A stretch of 21,288 nucleotides of DNA from Candidatus Methanoperedens sp. GTDB taxonomy: Archaea; Halobacteriota; Methanosarcinia; Methanosarcinales; Methanoperedenaceae. Of this stretch, positions 15,224-21,288 are shown in pieces. A program made the translations under genes and the position numbers. The DNA lies in NCBI GenBank assembly GCA_023249275.1, contig JAHFCV010000018.1:1-21288 (forward strand), read 5' to 3'. A model generated the notes under the pieces. The model made no database searches and was not told the origin of the DNA. It saw only the letters and a program-made list of their open reading frames with translations. Positions within the stretch are counted from its first letter, which is position 1. Every line of letters starts with the position of its first letter.

Positions 15224-16126
15224 TTAATGCGCAATTCCACTTCTATTTTTGTGTCCTGTGATATCAACGCCTACCCCAATAATCCCCATAAGGTTACCCT
15301 GCTCATCCTTCAAAGCGGCAGCAGTCAGGTGATATTGTATTGGTACCCCGTTTTTCCCAGGCATCCGGGCTTCAACTTCAACATAACCCGCATCTAAAAC
15401 TTTCCTGATTGTCTCAGCCATAATCGCTTTATCTTGATCTGCAAATAATTCAAGAACAGGCTTGCCCACAATTTCCTTACCCCGCAAACCGGTAACTTCC
15501 ATCAGTTTACGGTTCCACCGAATCATGTTTCCATTAATATCAAGCGTAAAGACGATGCCAGGAATAGTTTCAATAAAGTTCTCGCGTTCGTTCAGTACCC
15601 TGGCAAGCTCTTCAAAAGCCCACTTGCGCTCAACTGTTTCCTGTTCAAGCTCGATTACTTTCTCCTCCAGCTTTCGGATAATGCGCTCGCTATATTGTTT
15701 TAAGAACTCTTCTTCTGTCTTGAAAGATGGTTTCTCAGGTTTTATCGATCCGGTTTCATAATCTTTGAGTAGTGATTCTATTTTATTAAGAAGCTCTTTG
15801 AACTCCAGTGGTTTGAAGATGAACCCGGATGCTCCCAGTTTCACAGCCAGCTCCTTATCCTTTTCACCAACATAGTGCGCTGTATAAAAAACAAGGGGAA
15901 TATGTTTTGTACTTTCATCTTTTTTAAGTTCCCGAAGCAGCGCGAACCCGTCCATCTCAGGCATCATGATATCTGATATTATAATGTCGGGCTTTAATGT
16001 TTTCACTGATTTTAGCGCCTCAATGCCGTTACCCGCCTCCACAACCTCATAGTTTTTAGATGTGAGCAGCTCACCGAGCAGCGCCCGGTCGGTTTTTTTA
16101 TCTTCAACGACAAGCACTTTTGTCAT
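15224..16126 (-). CDS. REC-PAS protein lacking a kinase domain
   Basis: A 300-residue protein. REC occupies residues 1-122, with Asp9, phosphoacceptor Asp52 and FYTAHYV as in the REC-PAS kinase at 2145-3833. A coiled linker (about 135-180) carries the shared KTEEEFLKQYSERIIRKLEE segment. A PAS domain (about 182-292) ends in GVGVDITGHK, and the stop comes eight residues later. In its relatives HisKA and HATPase follow at this point, so it looks like the front half of a kinase. The stop lies 38 bases from the ACGAAT repeat element, which could mark the break. It may still work as a phosphorylatable adaptor. The ATG has AAAGGGG eight bases upstream and an AT-rich promoter region behind it. Confidence 0.9.
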   Translation of the reverse strand: MTKVLVVEDKKTDRALLGELLTSKNYEVVEAGNGIEALKSVKTLKPDIIISDIMMPEMDGFALLRELKKDESTKHIPLVFYTAHYVGEKDKELAVKLGASGFIFKPLEFKELLNKIESLLKDYETGSIKPEKPSFKTEEEFLKQYSERIIRKLEEKVIELEQETVERKWAFEELARVLNERENFIETIPGIVFTLDINGNMIRWNRKLMEVTGLRGKEIVGKPVLELFADQDKAIMAETIRKVLDAGYVEVEARMPGKNGVPIQYHLTAAALKDEQGNLMGIIGVGVDITGHKNRSGIAH

Positions 16127-16193
16127 GTATTTTCCCCTTTACTCTTATTCTGCCTCATTATTCTGATAACTCCGCCATTTCCAATATATTTTG

Positions 16194-16235
16194 TTATGTT
16201 ATATTATATTTATATAACCTTGCTTTATGTTATAT
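16194..16235. repeat. 11-bp direct repeats and TATA-like region before the REC-PAS gene
   Basis: TTATGTTATAT occurs at 16194-16204 and 16225-16235, 31 bases apart, about three helical turns. GTTATAT/ATATAAC arms (16198-16204 and 16212-16218) overlap the first copy. On the minus strand the region also contains TTATATAAATA, a good TATA-like sequence about 85 bases before the ATG at 16126. Confidence 0.4.
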
Positions 16236-16245
16236 ATATTCGCTG

Positions 16246-16608
16246 CTATTTCCTGTATTTGTTCAACAGTTTCAGGAAATCGGCTACATTTACCGGTTTT
16301 GGAATGTATTCATTAAACCCCTGGGCGAGGAACCGCTCCCTGTCTCCCTTCATTGCGTATGCAGTTAAAGCAATTACAGGCGTATTTTTATATCCGGGTT
16401 TGCTTCTTATAATCTTAGCCGCAGCAACGCCGTCCATGCCAGGAAGTTCTATGTCCATGATTATCAGGTCATAGGCTTCTTTTTCCGTTTTCTTGACAGC
16501 ATCTTCTCCAGTTACTGCCACATCAACCGTAAATCCCACTGATTTGACTATCTCAATCACTAACTCCATATTGATGGGGTCGTCCTCGACCACAAGCACT
16601 TTTGTCAT
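16246..16608 (-). CDS. Receiver-only response regulator coupled to the MASE3 kinase
   Basis: A 120-residue stand-alone REC domain with Glu8, Asp9, phosphoacceptor Asp52 and Lys104-Pro. ATG 16606-16608 overlaps the TGA of the upstream kinase as ATGA, and GGTGGAG lies a few bases before it inside the kinase gene. Translational coupling, and hence a cognate pair, is the natural reading. It is very similar to the receiver at 1789-2148, both in protein (VAVTGEDAVKKTEKEAYDL in both) and in the DNA, pointing to a recent duplication of a kinase-receiver unit. It has no output domain. Confidence 0.93.
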   Translation of the reverse strand: MTKVLVVEDDPINMELVIEIVKSVGFTVDVAVTGEDAVKKTEKEAYDLIIMDIELPGMDGVAAAKIIRSKPGYKNTPVIALTAYAMKGDRERFLAQGFNEYIPKPVNVADFLKLLNKYRK

Positions 16609-19600
16609 GTGTTCTCCACCTTCTTCTTAGCCTTCAACGGCAACGTAAACGTAAACGTGCTCCCCTTGCCAAACCTGCTCTCCACTGTTATCGTGCCCCC
16701 TTGCAGTTCCACCAATTGCTTTGTAATAGCAAGCCCAAGCCCTGTGCCTCCGTATCTCCTGGTTGTTCCCGAATCAACCTGCTGGAACACCCTGAATAGT
16801 TTTCCCATATCCTCTTCCTTAATCCCTATCCCGGTATCAGAGACCGAAAACTTAGCCATTTCGCCCTCTTTTTTCGAGGTTACAGTAACAGTTCCCCCTT
16901 CTTTCTTGCTGAATTTCACAGCATTATCAAACAGGTTTGACAATATCTGCTTGAATCTCTTTCTGTCAGCCAATATAAACTCAAGTTCCGGGTCTAATTC
17001 TTTTTTAAAGACCACATTACGACCCGCAGCAATTGTTTTTATTGACTCAAGGGTTTCCTCAATGGTTTCAGGAACGGCTATTTTTTCAATAGTGAGTTCT
17101 AACTTCCCGGCTTCAATCTGTACATGGTCAAGAATCGTTTCGATGATACCGAGTTGGCGTTTGCTGCTCGCGAGAATCTTGTCTATATATTTTTCCTGTT
17201 TCTCATTTAATTCTCCAGCAATCTTTGCCTTCAGGATTTCTGAAAAGCCCATGACCGCATTCATCGGGGTTCGCAGTTCATGGCTCATTGTATCTAAAAA
17301 CTCCGACTTTGCCCTGTTTGCAAAGGCAAGGCGCTCGTTTTCAAGGCGCATTTTTTCCATGATTTTTTTCTCGGTCATGTCACGCATAAATACAAAGAAC
17401 TTCCCGCCTCCAATATTCGTATAATTGACACTTGCTTCAATTTCAATAACCCTGCCATCCTTGCGCTTGTGACGGGTTTCAAATCTGTCCCAGCCAACCT
17501 CCATTATTCGCTTAATGCGTTGAGCTATGATTGCCTCTGTTTCTACAGCCTCGACATCCTTTATGCTCATATTAAGCAATTCGTCGCGACTATAACCCAT
17601 CATATAGCAATAGGAATCATTGACATCCAGGAGGCGACCCTGTGCATCAGTAACATAAAAACCATCCATTGCGGTGTGGAGTATAGTTTTGTATTCCAAC
17701 TCCGCTTTCTTGCGCTCTGTGATATCCCGGAAAATCCCATACATTGCGGGTTTACCCCCGTAGGTAAAAGGAATTGACACTATCTCTATATCCACAGGAG
17801 CGCCATCGAGCCTGAGGAACTTTTCTTCTGCCAGCGGCGCTACTTTTCCTTCTTCCTGCATGCGGATTCGTTCTTTGACGAGCTTACGGTAATCGGGGTG
17901 TATAATTTCCAATACCGGTTTTCCAATAAGTAGAGAAGGATTTGCTGCGCCAAGAATTTTTGCGCCTGCTAAATTCATAAATACAAATTTACCTTCGGAG
18001 TGGATAGCAATCCCATAGGGGGAGAAATCCACAAGACGGTGGTAACGTTCCTCGCTTTCCCGCAGTTTCTCCTCAGACAGCTTGCGCTCTGTGATGTCCC
18101 TTGCCACATGAATGACGCTGATGACCTTTCCAGTTTCGTCTTTTATGGGCGATGTGGCGACCTCTACATATCGCTTTTCTCCGTCCCTGGTATAATGCAC
18201 ATGCTCTGCTGTTGAATGTTTTCCTGTTTCCAAAGTCTCCAAAAGAGGACAGATATCATCTGGAGGACTACATGGCTCTGCACGTTTATGCGTTATCTCA
18301 TAACAGGTTTTTCCAATAACGTCTTCTTTTTTTAACCCGTAATTATCCAGGAAAACCGTATTTACATCTATTATCCTGTAATCGTGAATATCGATAACGG
18401 AAATAGCGTCATTCATGCTATTAAGGACTGTTTCGGAAAATTCCTTGGCTTTTTTGAGCGCCTCCTGCGCGCGCTTCTGCTCGGTGATGTCCCTGATTAT
18501 ACATGAAGCGCCGATAACATTCTGTTTTGCATCCTTTAGATGGGAGACAGTCAAACTTCCCACTATCCTGCTTCCGTCCTTGCGCAGAAACTCTATTTCA
18601 AACCCTGTAAGCCCCCCTGGCACGACACTGCATGCAACCCGCTCGATTTCTGCCCTGCGGTCATGAGGAATTATTATCGGTACGAGTTTCTTACCTGTTA
18701 CTTCCTGTGCAGTCCACCCGAAAATTTTCTCGGCGGCATGGTTCCATGATATTACCGCGCCATCTATGTCGTGAATTATAATCGCATCATTGGCGTTGTC
18801 GAACAGGTTGCGGTACTTTTCCTCCGCCGCCTGCCTTAGCTTTTCTTCAGCGATAGCCAGCTTTTCATAAGGCGATTCCACTGATGATTTATATAGAGAA
18901 AGATAAATAAAATAGAAACCCGCAATTTTAAGTAAATGTCCTGGAATTTCATAAGAGAAATAAATCAGGTCTGAAAAGATCGTGATAATAAAACCGTATA
19001 TTAAAAAAGTTTCAATATTTTTTTCCGTTATCCTCCGTGTGTAAAGGTAGCTGGCGTACAGGATAATTATTGCAGTTATAAGCGCCTGGATTATCTTTAA
19101 AAAGGAAACTCCCTCTGCGTGATATGCGGCAGGCATGTAGTCGTGATAAAAGACCCCTGTAATAAATGAGACAATAGATATCACGATGGCAGAAACGAAG
19201 AGAACAGGTCTGTTAATCAGTGCGGGGAGGGTATCTTTAAAGATATATGCGCTTGCAAGAAATAACGGGGCTGAAATAACCCGCGCCAAATTCCAGAAAA
19301 CCGCCGATTTTCCAGGGGTATTTGGCGTGATGAAATCGGGCATGAATGGATAAGAGAGCGTGTGGAAAAGGTCAATAAACCCGATAACAAGAAACGCTGC
19401 GCCCATGAAGAGAGCATGATTATCCCTGCTTTTGCCGTACGCATACCATGTCACACCGAAGATGGAAAAAGACACGAAAATAGAGAATAACTCGGCTAAA
19501 AGTTCAATAATCTCCTCTAACGCCTCATTGCCATTTAGCGCCAATACAAGCAAATATCCTGCAAGGGACACTCCTATGATTATTGCCGCTACATTCAGGA

Positions 19601-19619
19601 CATCCCTTTTTATGGTCAT
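16605..19619 (-). CDS. MASE3 sensor histidine kinase with four PAS domains
   Basis: A 1004-residue membrane kinase. Residues 1-245 are a multi-helix MASE3-type sensor with the FHTLSYP motif at 85-91. Four PAS domains follow: about 265-385, 392-513, 522-637 and 643-753. The second carries Cys439, Cys450 and Cys457 in a THKRAEPCSPPDDICPL signature. HisKA has His780 in FLDTMSHELRTPMN. HATPase has NLFDNAVKF, DTGIGI and GTGLGLAITKQ, all intact. The ATG at 19617-19619 has GGGG eight bases upstream. A 16-bp palindromic repeat (19639-19654) lies just before the leader. Its stop overlaps the next receiver as ATGA. It follows the kinase at 19754-20584 after 134 bases. The sensed signal is unknown. Confidence 0.95.
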   Translation of the reverse strand: MTIKRDVLNVAAIIIGVSLAGYLLVLALNGNEALEEIIELLAELFSIFVSFSIFGVTWYAYGKSRDNHALFMGAAFLVIGFIDLFHTLSYPFMPDFITPNTPGKSAVFWNLARVISAPLFLASAYIFKDTLPALINRPVLFVSAIVISIVSFITGVFYHDYMPAAYHAEGVSFLKIIQALITAIIILYASYLYTRRITEKNIETFLIYGFIITIFSDLIYFSYEIPGHLLKIAGFYFIYLSLYKSSVESPYEKLAIAEEKLRQAAEEKYRNLFDNANDAIIIHDIDGAVISWNHAAEKIFGWTAQEVTGKKLVPIIIPHDRRAEIERVACSVVPGGLTGFEIEFLRKDGSRIVGSLTVSHLKDAKQNVIGASCIIRDITEQKRAQEALKKAKEFSETVLNSMNDAISVIDIHDYRIIDVNTVFLDNYGLKKEDVIGKTCYEITHKRAEPCSPPDDICPLLETLETGKHSTAEHVHYTRDGEKRYVEVATSPIKDETGKVISVIHVARDITERKLSEEKLRESEERYHRLVDFSPYGIAIHSEGKFVFMNLAGAKILGAANPSLLIGKPVLEIIHPDYRKLVKERIRMQEEGKVAPLAEEKFLRLDGAPVDIEIVSIPFTYGGKPAMYGIFRDITERKKAELEYKTILHTAMDGFYVTDAQGRLLDVNDSYCYMMGYSRDELLNMSIKDVEAVETEAIIAQRIKRIMEVGWDRFETRHKRKDGRVIEIEASVNYTNIGGGKFFVFMRDMTEKKIMEKMRLENERLAFANRAKSEFLDTMSHELRTPMNAVMGFSEILKAKIAGELNEKQEKYIDKILASSKRQLGIIETILDHVQIEAGKLELTIEKIAVPETIEETLESIKTIAAGRNVVFKKELDPELEFILADRKRFKQILSNLFDNAVKFSKKEGGTVTVTSKKEGEMAKFSVSDTGIGIKEEDMGKLFRVFQQVDSGTTRRYGGTGLGLAITKQLVELQGGTITVESRFGKGSTFTFTLPLKAKKKVENT

Positions 19620-19638
19620 TTGCAGTTCCCCAGAATAT

Positions 19639-19654
19639 ATTCAATTGATTGAAT
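19639..19654. promoter_or_regulatory. Palindrome upstream of the MASE3 kinase
   Basis: ATTCAAT and ATTGAAT, exact reverse complements with a two-base spacer, lie 20-35 bases before the ATG at 19619. The position suits an operator or a leader hairpin. Confidence 0.4.
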
Positions 19655-19753
19655 TAAATTAGTTTTCCCGTACCTATAATCCCAATTCCTACAAACCGAT
19701 TTTTCACCAAAACCAGCATATAATATAAACACAGCCTCCTTACAATATAACAC

Positions 19754-20584
19754 TTATGCCGCTGCCTCCACATTTTCCCTGACCGGAAGCGTGAAGTAGA
19801 ATGTCGAGCCTTCACCAGGCTTTGACTCCACCCATATCCGTCCTCCGTGGCGTTCCACGATTTTCTTGCATATCGCAAGACCCATGCCTGTGCTTTCACT
19901 CTCCTTGCCATAAATACGCTGGGAGATGAGAAAGATACTGTCATGGAATTGCGGGTCTATCCCGATGCCGTTATCGCGCACCGAGAACAACCATTCGTTT
20001 CCCTTTTGCACAGCGGCGATATGAACGCGCGGCTGCTCTTTACTTTTGAACCTGATGGGATTATCTATCAGGTTATGGAATAACTGGACAAGCTGCTGTT
20101 TGTCAGCCGACACTTTTGGCAGCGGGTCATGAGTTACCACTGCGCCGCTTTTCTTTATGGCTGTCTTGAGATTATCGAGCGCGCAGTTTAATACGGCGGC
20201 ACAGTCGGCAGTCTCAAAGCATGTGCCCACGCGCGAATATGCTATCAGGTCGTTATTTCGTTTCTGCATCCTTGCAACGGTTTCTAAAGTGCGCGTAAAT
20301 AATTCACTGTCTTCCTTATCGAATTTGCCGCAGTTGCGCTGGCATATCAATTCAAGGTTGCCAAGCACGGTTTTTAGCGGCGCCTGAAGGTCGCGCGAGC
20401 CCAGGTGCACGAATTGTTCTAATTCCGCGCTTGAACGGGCTAATGCTGTGAGGGTTTTCCTTAACTCATCCTCAGCCCGCCTGCGTTCGGCTACTTCTCT
20501 CTCAAGCTCGAAGATTTTCTCCTCAAGCTTCCTTACGATGCGCTCGCTGTACTGTTTCAGGTATTCTTCCTCTGTCTTTATCAT
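19754..20584 (-). CDS. Soluble histidine kinase-like protein lacking the phosphoacceptor histidine
   Basis: A 276-residue protein with a coiled start (1-50), a dimerisation domain of the bacteriophytochrome-type HisKA class, and a HATPase domain. The family H-box is SHDLQEPL; here it is SRDLQAPL, with Arg64 in place of histidine. His60 lies one helical turn earlier. The ATPase boxes look usable: NLIDN, DNGIGIDP, TGMGLAICKK and GEGSTFYFTLP. It may therefore bind ATP and act as a pseudokinase, or have recently lost function. The first residues, KTEEEYLKQYSERIVRKLEE, equal the linker that follows REC domains in two paralogues, so the gene looks like a kinase that lost its front half. GGAGG seven bases before the ATG comes from a kinase remnant. 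Confidence 0.9.
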   Translation of the reverse strand: MIKTEEEYLKQYSERIVRKLEEKIFELEREVAERRRAEDELRKTLTALARSSAELEQFVHLGSRDLQAPLKTVLGNLELICQRNCGKFDKEDSELFTRTLETVARMQKRNNDLIAYSRVGTCFETADCAAVLNCALDNLKTAIKKSGAVVTHDPLPKVSADKQQLVQLFHNLIDNPIRFKSKEQPRVHIAAVQKGNEWLFSVRDNGIGIDPQFHDSIFLISQRIYGKESESTGMGLAICKKIVERHGGRIWVESKPGEGSTFYFTLPVRENVEAAA

Positions 20585-20700
20585 GGATTTTCCTCCGTTA
20601 TCCCGATGCCTGTATCCGGGACTGGGAACTTAGCCGACCATGTTATACGCCAAAACTTCCGGTCGGCATTAATATAATTTTTTATTAAGTTACACTCAAT
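20581..20700 (-). pseudogene. Histidine kinase HATPase remnant
   Basis: One minus-strand frame, open from about 20727 to a TGA at 20581-20583, reads NYINADRKFWRITWSAKF and then PVPDTGIGITEENP. INADRK matches FINADR and FILADRK of the kinases at 130 and 16605. AKFPVPDTGIGITEEN matches AKFSVSDTGIGIKEED. In the intact proteins these pieces are about 34 residues apart, and here only seven, so an internal deletion removed the N-box. The TGA overlaps the ATG of the following gene as ATGA, and its ACG-GAG-GAA codons provide that gene's GGAGG. It is a dead fragment now serving as a leader. Upstream of about 20700 the similarity fades. Confidence 0.75.
20592..20596 (-). promoter_or_regulatory. Ribosome binding site inside a kinase remnant
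   Basis: GGAGG on the minus strand, seven bases before ATG 20582-20584. It is formed by the ACG GAG GAA codons of the remnant's ITEEN motif. Confidence 0.65.
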
Positions 20701-20799
20701 AATGTACGCTAACCTCCCGTTTTTCGATCATATAATTATTTTACTTCATCCTAAATAAGCTTATGTTCAAATTTTTATTAAGTTTGATATATAACTTAA
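20679..20799. repeat. AT-rich direct and inverted repeats in the gap before the methyltransferase
   Basis: TTTTTATTAAGTT occurs at 20679-20691 and again at 20772-20784. The second copy also forms TTAAGTT/AACTTAA arms (20778-20784 and 20793-20799, spacer 8). The remaining AT-rich gap up to 20860 shows no gene. Confidence 0.4.
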
Positions 20800-20863
20800 C
20801 TTGTAACTAAATATAATATGTTAAAAAATAAACGCTAGCAATAAGCATAAAGGTAAACGATAA

Positions 20864-20871
20864 TATAAAAT
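20864..20871 (+). promoter_or_regulatory. TATA box upstream of the methyltransferase
   Basis: TATAAAAT centred about 25 bases before ATG 20892-20894. This would place transcription start at that ATG and imply a leaderless message beginning there rather than at the downstream ATG 20949. Confidence 0.45.
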
Positions 20872-20948
20872 AATATGAGCGAAATAGAAATATGTGCAGT
20901 ACGTGGAACCCTGAACACAACAAAATATTAGCAGAAGTATATTGAGAT

Positions 20949-21288
20949 ATGTACATCGATACCTACTCGTCACGCTGTAAAATATTCAAATTAATACCAG
21001 CCGGCTCAAAAGTACTGGAAGTGGGTTGCGGGTCTGGAACCCTTGCAAACCTTCTATCTATCTGGAAAAAATGCCGTGTTTATTGCGTTGATAAGGAACC
21101 CAAAATGTTGGGTATAGCAAAAAACAAATGTGTGGAAATATTGAACCTGGATATCGAAATAACAGAATTGCCTTACGAAAATGAGTATTTTGACTGCATC
21201 ATTCTTGGGAATGTCCTTGAACACATGAAAGAGCCATCCATGGTATTAACCAGCCTGAAAAAATATCTCTCTGAGAATGGTTTTTTAA
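20949..21288 (+). CDS. SAM-dependent methyltransferase (partial, 5' end interrupted by TGA, runs off right edge)
   Basis: About 113 codons are visible. Motif I is KVLEVGCGSGTL, followed by VYCVDKEPKML (acidic residue for the SAM ribose) and FDCIILGNVLEHM, the usual class I methyltransferase layout of the Methyltransf_11 type. The substrate is unknown. ATG 20949 is the first start after an in-frame TGA (20943-20945), with no good ribosome binding site. The same frame is open upstream from ATG 20892, reading MCSTWNPEHNKILAEVY, then TGA, then DMYIDTYSS, which looks like one continuous N-terminus with a nonsense codon. A TATA box is correctly placed for ATG 20892. The gene is therefore either recently broken, re-initiated at 20949, or affected by a sequencing error. 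Confidence 0.75.
   Translation, partial: MYIDTYSSRCKIFKLIPAGSKVLEVGCGSGTLANLLSIWKKCRVYCVDKEPKMLGIAKNKCVEILNLDIEITELPYENEYFDCIILGNVLEHMKEPSMVLTSLKKYLSENGFL

Noticed and set aside
1..21288. CRISPR array, tRNA, rRNA, transposase or integrase
   Set aside because: I saw no regularly spaced identical repeats, no cloverleaf or rRNA signature and no recombinase motif on either strand.

Overview
The window looks archaeal, most probably a methanogen or ANME relative in the Methanosarcinales / Candidatus Methanoperedens range. This is an inference from content: DUF835 and MetOD1-like domains, a MASE3 hybrid-less sensor kinase, many receiver-only response regulators, TATA-box-like promoter elements and GGAGG-type ribosome binding sites. 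No rRNA or tRNA is present to settle it. Base composition looks moderate and somewhat AT-rich between genes.

Layout. (a) 1-4500, minus strand: a partial lipoprotein-like gene at the left edge, then a two-component array. In transcription order it holds a REC-PAS histidine kinase, a receiver, a decayed kinase fragment, a receiver, and a membrane kinase, with a lone receiver further upstream. (b) 4686-6655, plus strand: a seven-helix membrane sensor fused to a cysteine-rich segment and DUF835, followed by a four-helix membrane protein. (c) 6776-9064, plus strand: RecQ helicase. (d) 9105-14863, minus strand: in transcription order a REC-MetOD1-like regulator, a KaiC/RadA-like ATPase, a large SNF2 helicase and a SWIM zinc-finger protein, with gaps of 83, 81 and 69 bases. 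(e) 15224-20700, minus strand: a second two-component array. In transcription order it holds a kinase remnant, a degenerate-looking kinase, a 1004-residue MASE3/4xPAS kinase, its coupled receiver, and a REC-PAS protein without a kinase. (f) 20892-21288, plus strand: the start of a SAM methyltransferase interrupted by an in-frame TGA.

The main story is a family of closely related kinase and receiver paralogues in active turnover. Two pairs are joined by four-base stop/start overlaps. In one of them ATGA has become ATAA, which removes the ATG start and converts the TGA stop to TAA with one substitution. Two short kinase remnants (1605-1784 and about 20581-20700) survive between intact genes. 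The second remnant supplies the ribosome binding site and an ATGA overlap for the next gene. That gene has arginine where the phosphoacceptor histidine should be. The receivers carry no DNA-binding output, so the output is probably phosphotransfer or protein-protein contact. The helicase block (RecQ, SNF2, SWIM, KaiC-like) is a plausible DNA maintenance neighbourhood, but no direct link to the signalling genes is visible.
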